Notes under the pieces: generated by a model
Told to the model about the DNA's origin: nothing
Seen by the model: only the letters and a program-made list of their open reading frames with translations
The model's database searches: none
In this document: in pieces, positions 7,535 to 16,562 of the stretch
Layout: each line of letters starts with the position of its first letter
Position numbering within the stretch: position 1 is the stretch's first letter
Position numbers and translations under genes: made by a program
Assembly (NCBI RefSeq): GCF_002917105.1
Contig: NZ_PQFZ01000005.1
Span: 1-51,684 of the forward strand
Length of the DNA: 51,684 nucleotides
Reading direction: 5' to 3'
Origin: Allobosea psychrotolerans
GTDB lineage: Bacteria; Pseudomonadota; Alphaproteobacteria; Rhizobiales; Beijerinckiaceae

Positions 7535-8997
7535 CGCTTTACCTCCCAGGTCGTGGTCGGGTTGCCGTCAGCATCCTTGCCGTCCTTGAGCTGGATGCCT
7601 TGCGCCAGAAGCACGTCGCGAATGCGGTCGGATTCGGCGAAATTCTTGGCGCGGCGGGCTTCGAGACGCGCGGCGATCTGCGTTTCGACGGCAGCACGAA
7701 GCGTTGTGTCGTCCAGCGCGTTGCCCTGGGCACGCAGGTCGATGCCAAGCAGCGACAGCGCACCGCGCAGCCGGGACAACTCCCCCGCCTTGCGAAGCGC
7801 ATGAAGCTCGGCCAGCGCCTTGGCGATGTTCAGATCATCAGCCAGAGCGTCAAGAAACGCCTGCGACGGCTGTCCGACCTCCGCATCGGCGGCGACATCC
7901 GACCATTCGGCAAGCGTCTTCTCCGCCTCCTCCAGCGCCTTCACCGTCCAGTCGATCGGCTGGCGATAATGCGTCTTGAGCATGGCGAGGCGCAGCACTT
8001 CGCCCGGCCATTTCCGTCCGCCAAAGACCTCGGTCTCCAGCAATTCGTTGATGGTGACGAAGTTGCCGAGCGATTTCGACATCTTCTCGCCCTCGACCTG
8101 CAGGAAGCCGTTATGCATCCAGATATTGGCCATGCGCCCTGCCCCGGCGGCGCCGCCAAAGGCGCAGCAGGACTGGGCGATCTCGTTCTCATGATGCGGG
8201 AAGACGAGATCGATGCCGCCGCCATGGATGTCGAAGACATTCTTGGCCGGATCGTCGCAGGACAAGCCGCCGCCGAAGGGCGCGAGCAGCTTCGCCATCG
8301 ACATCGCCGAGCATTCGATATGCCAGCCCGGACGGCCGGGCGTCTTGATCCCTGCCGGCGAAGGCCAGCCCGGATCGACGCCCTCGCGGCTCGGCTTCCA
8401 CAGCACGAAATCCATCGGATCTCTTTTGTAGGGAGCGACATCCACCCGTGCGCCGGCGATCATCTCGTCGAGCGGCCGGCGCGCCAGCGAGCCGTATTTC
8501 GGCGCGGCCTTGAGATGCTCGACGGCGGGCACATGGAACAGCACATGCTCTTCTGCGACATAGGCGACGCCGCGCGCGATCAGGCGCTCGATGATCGCCT
8601 TCATCTCCTCGATATGGTCGGTGGCGCGCGGCTCGGAGTCGGGCGGCAGGTTGCCGAGCGCGCCGATATCGGCATGGAACTGCGCCGTCGTCGCTTGCGT
8701 GACCCCAGCGATCGCCTGGTTCAGCGGCAGGCCGGGATAGTCGCGCGCCGCCCGCGCATTGATCTTGTCGTCGACGTCGGTGAGGTTGCGGGCATAGGTG
8801 ACATGGTCGGCGCCATAGAGATGCCGCAGCAGCCGGTAGAGCACGTCGAAGACGATGACCGGGCGAGCATTGCCGATATGGGCATAGTCATAAACCGTCG
8901 GGCCGCAGACATACATGCGGACATTATCGGGATCGATCGGAGCGAAATCCTCCTTCGTCCGCGTCAGCGTGTTGTAGAGCCTCAAGGTCGGCGACAT
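7531..8997 (-). CDS. cysS: Cysteinyl-tRNA synthetase
   Basis: Class I aminoacyl-tRNA synthetase that charges tRNA-Cys. From the ATG at 8997 ([10 protein letters not shown]) the protein is 488 residues. The [16 protein letters not shown] segment holds a zinc-binding cysteine and the HIGH-type motif. The zinc and substrate site continues in GWHIECSAM, and HHENEIAQS follows. The adenylate loop is KMSKSLGN. The C-terminal third is the helical anticodon-binding region. Upstream in-frame starts at 9030 and 9042 add only a Pro/Ser-rich leader. It opens a four-member overlapping chain ending in cimA. Adjacency of cysS and cimA is, to my knowledge, recurrent in Hyphomicrobiales. Confidence 0.95.
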   Translation of the reverse strand: MSPTLRLYNTLTRTKEDFAPIDPDNVRMYVCGPTVYDYAHIGNARPVIVFDVLYRLLRHLYGADHVTYARNLTDVDDKINARAARDYPGLPLNQAIAGVTQATTAQFHADIGALGNLPPDSEPRATDHIEEMKAIIERLIARGVAYVAEEHVLFHVPAVEHLKAAPKYGSLARRPLDEMIAGARVDVAPYKRDPMDFVLWKPSREGVDPGWPSPAGIKTPGRPGWHIECSAMSMAKLLAPFGGGLSCDDPAKNVFDIHGGGIDLVFPHHENEIAQSCCAFGGAAGAGRMANIWMHNGFLQVEGEKMSKSLGNFVTINELLETEVFGGRKWPGEVLRLAMLKTHYRQPIDWTVKALEEAEKTLAEWSDVAADAEVGQPSQAFLDALADDLNIAKALAELHALRKAGELSRLRGALSLLGIDLRAQGNALDDTTLRAAVETQIAARLEARRAKNFAESDRIRDVLLAQGIQLKDGKDADGNPTTTWEVKR

Positions 8998-9257
8998 CGG
9001 CGGGTGTCCTGGCGAAACGGCGGAAGGCATGGAGACGAGCAAATCCTGGCCGCTGGCCGGGGCGCTGTCTGTCTTTCCGTTTCAGGACGAGGACGTGAGC
9101 AGCCGGCCAGCGAAAGCTAGCGGCAAATAATGCAAATCGGGTTGGCGGCTCGCGTCATGAAAAACTGATTGCCTGCATGCGGGCTTTGCGTCAAGAGGGC
9201 GCCCCGCTTGTTGCGCCGCAACATGGCCGGCACGAGTTCATCCAAATTTAACCGGTT

Positions 9258-9283
9258 GGAACCATCCTCGCGATTTGAGGGTT
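9258..9283 (+). promoter_or_regulatory. Candidate EcfG-type stress promoter
   Basis: GGAAC at 9258-9262 is followed after exactly 17 nt by GGTT at 9280-9283. The alphaproteobacterial general-stress sigma factor EcfG recognises GGAAC-N16/17-CGTT, so this is one mismatch off. It lies 34 bp upstream of the ATG of the small secreted protein at 9317. This is motif matching by eye. Nothing else is recognised in the rest of the 8998-9316 gap. Confidence 0.3.
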
Positions 9284-9316
9284 GAGCGCCCGACCGGGTC
9301 ACGAGGAATATCTGAA

Positions 9317-9643
9317 ATGCGCCGCGCCATCGCTCTTGTCGGCCTCTTCGGGATCATCGGCGCGGGCTTGTCCCTGTCGATCCTGCCCTCGACCAAGACG
9401 GTCGCGGCCGCCAGCGACCAGCGCACCTTCCTGATCCCGGCCAGCGACGGCTACGGCGTCGCCGACTGCATCTCGACGAAGTCCGAATGCGGCAAGATCG
9501 TCGCCAATGCCTGGTGCGAGGCCAAGGGCTTCGCCTCGGCGACGAGCTTCGGCCTCGCCAGCCGCGAGGATTTCACCGGCACGCTCGCCAAGGCGACCGT
9601 GACGGCCGAGCCCGAGCGGCCGCTGGTCATCGTCTGCGGCTAG
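9317..9643 (+). CDS. Small secreted cysteine-containing hypothetical protein
   Basis: A 108-residue protein starting MRRAIALVGLFGIIG, with a hydrophobic N-terminal segment that is either a signal peptide (cut after VAAAS near residue 34) or a membrane anchor. The remaining 75 or so residues contain four cysteines (ADCIS, SECGK, AWCEA, VIVCG), enough for two disulfides in the periplasm. The ATG at 9317 places the hydrophobic segment at the N terminus, and GAGG lies upstream at 9303. A candidate EcfG-type promoter lies upstream, which would fit a stress-induced envelope protein. I do not recognise the family. Confidence 0.75.
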   Translation: MRRAIALVGLFGIIGAGLSLSILPSTKTVAAASDQRTFLIPASDGYGVADCISTKSECGKIVANAWCEAKGFASATSFGLASREDFTGTLAKATVTAEPERPLVIVCG

Positions 9644-9771
9644 AGCAATTTCCGATCCGACTGGATCGTTCAATTGCTCCAGGCCTTTGTTTTAACGCGT
9701 TTTCTCCGCGCGGACGCTTCGCGGTTGTCGCGAGCGAACCGGCATCCACTTCGCTCGAAAACGCTCTGAGG
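9644..9771. repeat. Intergenic palindromic repeat block
   Basis: Starts with an imperfect inverted repeat, GAGCAATTTCCGATCC / GGATCGTTCAATTGCTC, directly after the upstream stop codon. It continues with TTTTCTCCGCGCGGACGCTTCGCG and a CGAAAACGCTCT segment. Such composite intergenic elements are widespread in Hyphomicrobiales. The first hairpin could also act as a transcript end, but it has no T-run. Confidence 0.5.
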
Positions 9772-9778
9772 CCGCCCC

Positions 9779-10297
9779 TCACTTCACCCATTCCGCGCAT
9801 TTCGGCGCATCGCCATTCGCGCCCCAGGGCATGATCGGCACGGTCGAGGTCGAATTCTGCGGGGAGCCGTCGATCAGCTTGTCGGTATAGACCATGTAGA
9901 TCAATACGTTGCGCTTGGCGTCGCAGCCGCGCACGATCTGCATCTTCTTCCAGATCAGCGAGCGGCGCTCGCGGAAGACGACATCGCCCTGCTCGGACTT
10001 GTCCTTGAACCTGATCGGACCGATCTGCCGGCAGGCGAGAGAGATGTCCGAGACCTGCTCGGCGACGCCGAACATGCCGGCGACACCGCCCTTCTCGGGC
10101 ACGGTATAGTGGCAGGCGACGCCCTCGACGACCGGATCATCGATACCGTAGACGGCAAGCTTGTCGTCGGGCGTCAGCATCTTCCAGACCGTGGATTTCC
10201 TGAAGATCAGGTCTTCCTGGGCCTGGGCCGGAACGGCAAAGACGGCAAGGCTCAGAGCCACCGCTATCGCAGCAGTGATGGCGGAACGGAAGCGCAT
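9779..10297 (-). CDS. creA: CreA family protein
   Basis: Periplasmic protein of the CreA family, 172 residues. A signal peptide (MRFRSAITAAIAVALSLAVF) ends at PAQAQ near residue 26. The mature part shows the family pattern: VYGIDDPVVEGVACHY, then GGVAGMFGVAEQVSDISLACRQ, and the end region VYTDKLIDGSPQNSTSTVPI. The conserved cysteines (VACHY, LACRQ, RGCDA, PKCAEW) suggest disulfides. Its biochemical function is unknown. It is transcribed alone. Confidence 0.9.
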   Translation of the reverse strand: MRFRSAITAAIAVALSLAVFAVPAQAQEDLIFRKSTVWKMLTPDDKLAVYGIDDPVVEGVACHYTVPEKGGVAGMFGVAEQVSDISLACRQIGPIRFKDKSEQGDVVFRERRSLIWKKMQIVRGCDAKRNVLIYMVYTDKLIDGSPQNSTSTVPIMPWGANGDAPKCAEWVK

Positions 10298-10376
10298 CTT
10301 GATCTCCTCTGGGGGACGCGGTTGAACCCTCGGGCTGCGATATGGTTCCGCAGGCCCCGCCGCGCCAGAGCCTTGG

Positions 10377-10910
10377 TCACGCCGCCAGCGGCTTGAACAC
10401 CAGATAAGCCGCCACGATCGCGCCGATGATGCCGAGCGAGAACAGTACCAGCTTCAATCGCGTGGTCCCGCTGGCGAAGGCGACATCACCGGCCTCGACC
10501 TTGGGATATTTGTCGAGCAGGCGCGCAATGGCGAAATTCTCGGCGACGTCGCAGAGCCCGCCGAGCAGCCAGCCGCCGCCGCACAGCGCCGCGACCCACC
10601 AGGGCTGCCCGCGCATGCACAGCCCGGCGATGATGACCGCGCCGACGATCGCATAGACGAAGGCGACAGCGACATCGGCGGGCAGCACGCGATGGCGGTA
10701 TTTCGCGCGGCGCTCATCGCCATAGGCGGCGAAGAGCTTCTCGACATCGGCGACGGTGAAGCCGTTCCAGTCGCTCTCGAGCAGGCGCGCCACGCCTTGC
10801 CGGCTCGCCCAGACACCAACCAGCCAATACAGCAGCATCACCAGCGCCGGGCCCCAGACGAAGAAGGCCAGCGGAATGGTGGTCGGGTAGAGCGGCACGG
10901 ATTCGATCAT
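10377..10910 (-). CDS. Membrane protein of unknown function
   Basis: A 177-residue protein with about four membrane segments, near residues 10-32, 80-98, 103-121 and 150-172. A soluble segment of about 45 residues between the first two contains VADVEKLFAAYGDERRAKYR. No catalytic motif is visible. It is separated from creA by about 80 bp and is on the same strand, but the gap looks like an independent transcript. I do not recognise the family. Confidence 0.75.
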   Translation of the reverse strand: MIESVPLYPTTIPLAFFVWGPALVMLLYWLVGVWASRQGVARLLESDWNGFTVADVEKLFAAYGDERRAKYRHRVLPADVAVAFVYAIVGAVIIAGLCMRGQPWWVAALCGGGWLLGGLCDVAENFAIARLLDKYPKVEAGDVAFASGTTRLKLVLFSLGIIGAIVAAYLVFKPLAA

Positions 10911-11061
10911 GGCAGGCAGAACTCTCGCGGCAAGCGGGTTGCGAACAAAGCCTAGAACATCAAGCTGAAACGTGGAAACCGGTTTTCCGACGCCTCCCCG
11001 ATTTGATTTGGTGTTGAAGGCGCTTCGCCGACCCGGGATTGCCCCGGGCCGGCCGTCGGCG

Positions 11062-12075
11062 TCACTCCGCGTGAGGCAGGATCTCCTGTTCGATCGCGCC
11101 GAAGATCGAGTGCCCGGCAGCGTCCTTCATCTCGATGCGGATGCTGTCGCCGAAGCGCAGGAACGGCGTCGCCGGCGCGCCGCGTGCGATCGTCTCGACC
11201 ATGCGCTGCTCGGCGATGCAGGCATAGCCGACCCCGCTCACCGCCAAAGGCTTGCCCGGGCCACCATCGGCGCCGCGATTCGAGACCGTGCCAGAGCCGA
11301 TGATCGTGCCGGCCACAAGCGGGCGGGTGCGCGCCGCATGGGCGATCAGCGCGCCGAAATCGAAGGTCATGTCGACGCCGGCGTCCGGCCTGCCGAAGGG
11401 CTTGCCGTTGAGCTGCGTCAGCAGCGGCAGATGCAGCTTGCCTCCGGTCCAGCTTGCGCCCAATTCGCCGGGCGTCACGGCGACAGGGGAAAAGGCGGTC
11501 GGCGGCTTTGACTGAACGAATCCAAAGCCTTTCGCCAATTCGTTCGCAACCAGATTCCGCAGGCTCACATCGTTTGCGAGCATGACCAGGCGGATATAGC
11601 CAAGCGCACGGGCGGGCGAGACGCCCATCGGCACGTCGCCGGTGACGACCGCGATCTCGGCCTCGAAATCGATGCCGTCGAGCTCGCTGCGGGCGCGGAT
11701 CGCCTGGCGCGGCCCGAGATTGGAATCGCTGCCGCCCTGATACATCAAGGGGTCGGTCCAGAAGCTCTCCGGCATCTGCGCGCCGCGCGCCTTCCGGACC
11801 AGTTCGACATGGTTCACATAAGCGGAGGCGTCGAGCCACTGATAGGCGCGCGGCAGCGGAGCGGCGCAATCATGCTCGTGGAAGCGGAAGGACGGGACCG
11901 AGCCATGCTCCAGCGTCTCCGCCAGATCGGCGAGGCGCGGCGCGTAGCGGTCCCAATCGTCGAGCGCCGCCTGCAGGGTCGGCACCACCGGGAAGGCGTC
12001 GGTGGCCCGGGTGAGGTCTTTCGAGACCACGACGAGTCGGCCATCCCGGCCATGCATAAGCGACGCGAGTTTCAT
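11062..12075 (-). CDS. Fumarylacetoacetate hydrolase (FAH) family protein
   Basis: Member of the FAH superfamily, metal-dependent enzymes that cleave C-C bonds in acylpyruvates or act as hydratases or decarboxylases. The 337-residue protein has the FAH N-terminal segment (KLASLMHGRDGRLVVVS) and the catalytic domain with acidic metal ligands around EAEIAVVTGDVP, then YIRLVMLANDVSLR and GTIIGSGTVSNRG. The FGFVQSKPPTAFSP stretch is typical of the subgroup annotated as fumarylacetoacetate hydrolase in Hyphomicrobiales. The ATG at 12075 follows a good purine-rich site (GGAGGAATG). It is divergent from a TRAP binding protein across only 63 bp, suggesting shared control. The physiological substrate cannot be read from sequence. 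Confidence 0.88.
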   Translation of the reverse strand: MKLASLMHGRDGRLVVVSKDLTRATDAFPVVPTLQAALDDWDRYAPRLADLAETLEHGSVPSFRFHEHDCAAPLPRAYQWLDASAYVNHVELVRKARGAQMPESFWTDPLMYQGGSDSNLGPRQAIRARSELDGIDFEAEIAVVTGDVPMGVSPARALGYIRLVMLANDVSLRNLVANELAKGFGFVQSKPPTAFSPVAVTPGELGASWTGGKLHLPLLTQLNGKPFGRPDAGVDMTFDFGALIAHAARTRPLVAGTIIGSGTVSNRGADGGPGKPLAVSGVGYACIAEQRMVETIARGAPATPFLRFGDSIRIEMKDAAGHSIFGAIEQEILPHAE

Positions 12076-12138
12076 GTCTTTTCATTCCTCCCCGGACGCG
12101 CCAGAAAGAGCGCAACACGCTTTTTGGGAGGTGACCAT

Positions 12139-13224
12139 ATGAAACGTCGCGACTTTTTGAAAACAGGGGCACTTGCTGCCGCCGCGACCCCGGTCGCGAT
12201 GCCTGCGATCGCGCAGTCGGCCCCCGAGGTGAAATGGCGGTTGACGTCGAGTTTTCCGAAGTCGCTCGATACGATTTACGGCACCGCCCAGCAGTTCTCG
12301 AAATTCGTCAGCGACGCCACGGACGGCAAGTTCGAGATCCAGGTTTTTGCGCCCGGCGAGATCGTGCCCGGCCTGCAGGCGCTCGACGCGGTCTCGTCGG
12401 GCACGGTCGAATGCGCGCATTCGCCGACCTATTTCTATATCGGCAAGGATCCGACGCTGGGGCTGGGCACCGGCATCCCCTTCGGGCTGAACGCGCGCCA
12501 GCAGCATAGCTGGTGGTATTTCGGTGGTGGCGAGCAGATCGTCAACGGCGTGCTCGACCGCTTCAACGCCTATTCGATTCCCTGCGGCAATTCCGGCTGC
12601 CAGATGGGCGGCTTCTTCCGCAAGGAACTGACCGGGCTCGACGACCTCAAGGGCCTGAAGTTCCGCATCGGCGGCATGGGCGGGGCGGTGCTGGCCAAGC
12701 TTGGCGTGGTTCCGACCCAGATCGCGCCCGGCGACGTCTATCCGGCGCTGGAGCGCGGCACGATCGATGCCGCCGAATTCGTCGGCCCCTATGACGATGA
12801 GAAGCTCGGCTTCATCCGGGTCGCGAAATATTACTACTACCCCGGCTGGTGGGAGGGCGGCGCGATGCTGCACCTGATCATCGGCAAGGAGGCCTGGGCC
12901 AAGCTGCCCAAGCATTATCAGGCAATCGTCCAGAACGCCTGCGAGGCGGCCAATAACTGGATGCTGGCGAAATACGACTTCGTGAACCCCGGCGGCCTGC
13001 GTCGACTGGTGGCGCAGGGCGCGCAGTTGAAGGCGTTCCCGATGCCGGTGATGGAGGCAGCGCTCAAGGCCGCCGAGGAATACTACGCCGAGACCTCGGC
13101 CAAGAGCCCGGACTTCAAGAAGGGCTACGACTCCATGGTCGCCTTCCGCGGCGAGAACCTGCTCTGGTGGCAGGTGGCGGAGCTGTCCTACGACTCGTTC
13201 ATGAACCGGCTGCGGGCGCGCTGA
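12139..13224 (+). CDS. TRAP transporter solute-binding protein, TakP-like
   Basis: Periplasmic DctP-family binding protein, 361 residues. The signal peptide MKRRDFLKTGALAAAA has a twin-arginine motif and is expected to be cut after AIAQS. The mature protein closely follows the pattern I know for TakP, the 2-oxo-acid binding protein of Rhodobacter: SSFPKSLDTIYG, FAPGEIVPGLQALDAV, QMGGFFRKE, the binding arginine in FRIGGMGG, EFVGPYDDEKLGF and YYYYPGWWEGG. A strong GGGAGGTG site precedes the ATG. The membrane subunits (DctQ/DctM type) are not adjacent; the next gene is an unrelated CHAD protein. The ligand is therefore inferred to be a 2-oxo or hydroxy acid. Confidence 0.93.
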   Translation: MKRRDFLKTGALAAAATPVAMPAIAQSAPEVKWRLTSSFPKSLDTIYGTAQQFSKFVSDATDGKFEIQVFAPGEIVPGLQALDAVSSGTVECAHSPTYFYIGKDPTLGLGTGIPFGLNARQQHSWWYFGGGEQIVNGVLDRFNAYSIPCGNSGCQMGGFFRKELTGLDDLKGLKFRIGGMGGAVLAKLGVVPTQIAPGDVYPALERGTIDAAEFVGPYDDEKLGFIRVAKYYYYPGWWEGGAMLHLIIGKEAWAKLPKHYQAIVQNACEAANNWMLAKYDFVNPGGLRRLVAQGAQLKAFPMPVMEAALKAAEEYYAETSAKSPDFKKGYDSMVAFRGENLLWWQVAELSYDSFMNRLRAR

Positions 13225-13266
13225 GCGAAGGCGCCCTCGTCCGGCGACAGGACAAGCCGTGCCGGG

Positions 13267-14253
13267 TCAGCTCAGCGTGACCTGGCGCGGCTCCGTCATC
13301 GCCAGCATTTCACCCAGGCGGGCGCGCAGAGCCTTCGGCCGTTCGTCAAGCAGCCGGCGCGCCAGCCGTGCCGCCTTCCCGCGTCGCCTGGCGATTCGGC
13401 GGGCGATCCTGTGCTCGGCCTTCTTCTGCTCGGCCGTCTTGTGCTTGGCCTTGCCCCCGTGCGCGGTCGGCACCAGCGTGTCCAGATGCCTGCGGGCCAG
13501 ATCGAGATCGACAACGGCGCCGAAATGCGAACGCAGCCGCTCCACCAGCTCGCCCCGCAGCGCAAGCTCTGCCGCCTCGGTCGGGCGAAAGAACTGGAGC
13601 TGATAGCCGAGATCGACAACCGCCGTCCGCGACGCGTGCAGGCGTTTCAGGCTCATCCGGAGCGGATCGCGCTGCAGGCGCCGACGCGTTTTCCGGCAGG
13701 AGCGTTCGAAGCCCTTCAGCAGAAAGGCGCCACCTTCCCCCGCCACCGACCAGCGCGCCATCTCGGCCGAGAGCCGGTTCAGCTTGATGCGAGCAGCCTC
13801 CAGTTGCTGTCGCAGATCGGGCAGTGCAGCCGGCGATACGGCTTCGCCCTCCGGCTTCGGCAGGCGCTGGAAGAGGCTCGTCCCCAGCGCGTCCTGGAGG
13901 GTCCTGGCCAGGACGACGGCATCGCGGGCGGCGCCGAAATCCCGACGGAGCGCCCTGATCTCGGCGCGCATTATCCTGGCGTCCTGCGCCAGCGAGTCCG
14001 GCGCGAGCTTGAGCAGGGAGCGCCATGCCTTCATCAGGCGGCGGAACGCATGGACCTGCTTCTCGGGATCGGCCTGTGCATCATCGATCAGGCGAAGCGC
14101 GTGCTTGGGCATGTCGCGGCAGCTGCGCAGCCAATGGCGGGCCCAGCGCTGCATCATCTGGGCTGCGTCGAGAGGTTTGTTTGGCTTGCGGTGCATGATC
14201 GGCCCGTTGCCGGCACGAGCCCGCCTGGCCGGCGCTTTCGCTCGAACACCCAC
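13267..14253 (-). CDS. CHAD domain protein
   Basis: CHAD domains are helical, rich in conserved histidines and basic residues, and bind polyphosphate. The 328-residue protein carries one from about residue 30 to the end: MPKHALRLIDDAQADPEKQVHAFRRLMKAWRS at the start, then FERSCRKTRRRLQ and MSLKRLHASRTAVVDLGYQLQFF-like sequence. There is no CYTH (triphosphatase) domain in front of it, so it is a stand-alone CHAD protein. The GTG at 14253 is chosen because AAGGAGG sits 5 nt upstream; the ATG at 14196 has no comparable site. The gene converges with the TRAP binding protein and is divergent from a MarR regulator. Confidence 0.85.
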   Translation of the reverse strand: MGVRAKAPARRARAGNGPIMHRKPNKPLDAAQMMQRWARHWLRSCRDMPKHALRLIDDAQADPEKQVHAFRRLMKAWRSLLKLAPDSLAQDARIMRAEIRALRRDFGAARDAVVLARTLQDALGTSLFQRLPKPEGEAVSPAALPDLRQQLEAARIKLNRLSAEMARWSVAGEGGAFLLKGFERSCRKTRRRLQRDPLRMSLKRLHASRTAVVDLGYQLQFFRPTEAAELALRGELVERLRSHFGAVVDLDLARRHLDTLVPTAHGGKAKHKTAEQKKAEHRIARRIARRRGKAARLARRLLDERPKALRARLGEMLAMTEPRQVTLS

Positions 14254-14442
14254 AACGTCCTCCTTGCCCCTTGCCGGAGAGACAAGCCCAAACGCCGGGC
14301 AGCCGCAAGCCCAGCCCCCTGGCTCTTGCGCAAGGCGGGGCGAAAGGCGATCACCTGCCCGGAGGCCCTAACAGCCTCTGGGCTCCAGAACCATGAGCCC
14401 GCATCATACCATGCAAACTGAAGCCGCCGGACGCAAAACGCG

Positions 14443-14937
14443 ATGTCGACGAACAATCCCCCTTCCGCCGCCACCCCCCTGCTTCGGCTGGAGCAGTTCC
14501 TGCCCTACCGGCTCAATGTCGTCGGCCTGCTCGGCAGCCGGGCGCTCGGACGGATCATCGGCGAGCATTTCGGCATCGACATTCCGCAATGGCGGGTCAT
14601 CGCGCAGCTCGGCGAGTTCGGCAAGCTGACCTCACGCGACATCGGCGAACTCGCCGAGATGCACAAGACCAAGGTCTCGCGCGCCGTCACCGAGCTGGAG
14701 AAGCGCGGCCTGGTCTCGCGCGCGGAGAACCGGCAGGACCGGCGCGAATCCTTCGTGGCGCTGACTGCGGCGGGCGGGCGCATCTACGGCCAGATCGTGC
14801 CGCTGGCGCTCGCCTTGCAGGCGCGCTGGACGGAAGGCATCGCGCCCGAAGAACTGAAAGTGTTCGAGCGCGTGCTCTCGACCCTGACCGAACGCGGCCG
14901 CCATCTCGCCGGCGGCTATCGCGGCGACGAGGCCTGA
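14443..14937 (+). CDS. MarR family transcriptional regulator
   Basis: A 164-residue winged-helix regulator. The helix-turn-helix is in the stretch TSRDIGELAEMHKTKVSRAVTELEKRGLV, and the wing carries RAENRQDRRESFVALTAAG, the usual DRR signature of MarR proteins. Terminal helices on both sides form the dimer interface. Such proteins are usually dimeric repressors that release DNA on binding small phenolic or oxidised ligands. The nearest divergent gene is the CHAD protein (190 bp away), and no efflux or catabolic gene sits beside it, so the target is not evident. Confidence 0.9.
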   Translation: MSTNNPPSAATPLLRLEQFLPYRLNVVGLLGSRALGRIIGEHFGIDIPQWRVIAQLGEFGKLTSRDIGELAEMHKTKVSRAVTELEKRGLVSRAENRQDRRESFVALTAAGGRIYGQIVPLALALQARWTEGIAPEELKVFERVLSTLTERGRHLAGGYRGDEA

Positions 14938-15011
14938 TTGCCGCCTACAAGCAAATATGGCATGCGGATGCGAGATGCGGCTCCCAGCGAATCCGCGCCA
15001 GAGCCGGATCA

Positions 15012-15048
15012 ATGCGAAAGAACGGTTCCCACTTTTTCGCATCCTGCT
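15012..15048. repeat. Short intergenic repeat, family D
   Basis: GCGAAAGAACGGTTCCCACT and TTTTTCGCATCCTGCTCTC belong to a short, partly palindromic intergenic motif (consensus roughly GCGAAAAGTGGGNACCGG then TTTTTCGC). Other copies are at 16318-16350, 26222-26270 and 29335-29373, with a decayed one near 10968-10990. Confidence 0.5.
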
Positions 15049-15166
15049 CTCGGTCGCCGCAGGCGCCGACCTTAGTTCCGTCGCGTTTGGCAGGTGTTCT
15101 CGCGCGTGAGCAATCGGCGCGGCAAGCGCCTGGACCAGCAAAACAGGTGATGTGGCCCGACCCGCG

Positions 15167-16309
15167 ATGACAGTTCCGTTTTTCCGACGCTTCGGCGCCG
15201 TGCTGGTGGCGCTGGCGAGCCTGGGCGGCGCGGCTTTCGCACAATCGCCGGCGTGCAATGCCTGGCGCTCCGAGCTCGCCAGCCTGCAGGGCCAGCGCGG
15301 CGGCGATCCGCGCGCAGCCCAGGCCGCCCAGCGCGTCGGCGCGCAGCTTGCGCAGGTGACCGGCCAGTACCGCGCCATGGGCTGCGACCGCGGCTTCTCC
15401 CTCTTCGGCGAGGGTCCGCCGCCGCAATGCGGCCTGCTGCGCTCGCAGATCGGCCAGTTGCAGGCGCAATATGGCGCGGCTCAGCGCCAGGCCGAGGGCG
15501 GCGGCGTCGAGCAGCGCCGCGCCCAACTCGCAGCGGCGATCGACAACAACTGCCGGCCGCAGCAGCGCGGCTTCTTCGAGACGATCTTCGGAATCGAACC
15601 GCGCCGCGGCGAGATCGACACGACACTGCCGGAGCTCCAGCCCGATCAGCCGCCGCAGGAGCCCGAAAAGCCGCGCATGGGCGGCGCCTACACCGTCTGC
15701 GTGCGCAGCTGCGACGGCTTCTTCTTCCCGCTCGCCAACAATCCCGGCAATGCCGACGAGATGTGCCAGGCCCTGTGCCCGGGCGCGGAGACCACCGCCT
15801 TCGGCATGACGAGCGGCGGCGACATCCAGAACTCCGTCTCCCGCAGCAGCGGCCAGCCCTATACCTCGCTGCCGAACGCCGGAAAATACCAGCGCAGCTT
15901 CGACGCCGCCTGCACCTGCCGAGGCCAGGGCCAGAGCTGGGCGCAGGCGCTGAAGGACGCCGAATACCTGCTCGACAAGCGCAAGGGCGACATCATCGTC
16001 ACCGAGCAGCGCGCGGCTGAATTGTCGCGACCCAGGGTCGATCCCAAGCGCCGGGGCGCGACGCCTGCGATCGTGCAGCCCGCCGCGATTCCCGATGTCC
16101 CCGACGAAAAGCCCATGCCCTCCGAGAACTCGCCGACGGCGGGCACGGAATCGGCCGGCGTCGGGCCTGACACGATCGGCGAGAAGGTTCTCGACAAGGG
16201 CGACGGGGTGAAGAGCGAGACGAAGAGCGTCACCGGCGAGAAGCGCACGGTGCGGATCATCTCGCCGAACCTTGCGCCCAATCTCGGCCCCTCGGCGACG
16301 CGGCAATAG
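15167..16309 (+). CDS. DUF2865 domain secreted protein
   Basis: A 380-residue exported protein. The signal peptide MTVPFFRRFGAVLVALASLGG ends at AFAQS. The next 130 residues are Gln/Arg/Ala-rich helical sequence, probably coiled coil (QAAQRVGAQLAQVTGQYR, RSQIGQLQAQYGAAQRQ). The DUF2865 core follows, with conserved cysteines and aromatic residues: YTVCVRSCDGFFFPLANN, EMCQALCPGAET and CTCRGQGQSWAQAL. The C-terminal 120 residues are Pro/Lys-rich and probably disordered. The family is found mainly in Hyphomicrobiales and has no known function; location is the periplasm or envelope. The ATG at 15167 starts the signal peptide directly. A family D repeat lies upstream. Confidence 0.88.
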   Translation: MTVPFFRRFGAVLVALASLGGAAFAQSPACNAWRSELASLQGQRGGDPRAAQAAQRVGAQLAQVTGQYRAMGCDRGFSLFGEGPPPQCGLLRSQIGQLQAQYGAAQRQAEGGGVEQRRAQLAAAIDNNCRPQQRGFFETIFGIEPRRGEIDTTLPELQPDQPPQEPEKPRMGGAYTVCVRSCDGFFFPLANNPGNADEMCQALCPGAETTAFGMTSGGDIQNSVSRSSGQPYTSLPNAGKYQRSFDAACTCRGQGQSWAQALKDAEYLLDKRKGDIIVTEQRAAELSRPRVDPKRRGATPAIVQPAAIPDVPDEKPMPSENSPTAGTESAGVGPDTIGEKVLDKGDGVKSETKSVTGEKRTVRIISPNLAPNLGPSATRQ

Positions 16310-16317
16310 AGCCTTGC

Positions 16318-16350
16318 GCGAAAGAGTGGGTACCGGTTTCTCGCGTGAGC
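16318..16350. repeat. Short intergenic repeat, family D
   Basis: GCGAAAGAGTGGGTACCGGT followed by TTCTCGCGTGAGCAATGC, directly after the DUF2865 stop. It matches the consensus described for the copy at 15012. Confidence 0.5.
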
Positions 16351-16562
16351 AATGCCGACAACGTCGAGAGTCGATCATGGTCTCATGCACAGGAACCATG
16401 ACGCTACGCCGCCAAGCGGGCAACCCGGCACTGGACGCATGACGAGCCAGCGCGCATTAAGGGGCGACCCCTCATATGGGGACGCCGCCTGGCCGCAGAA
16501 TGACGCGCCCGTCGCCCGACGGCGCGAGGCCGCCTCCGTCCCCCAAAGACCCAGAGGCCGCC

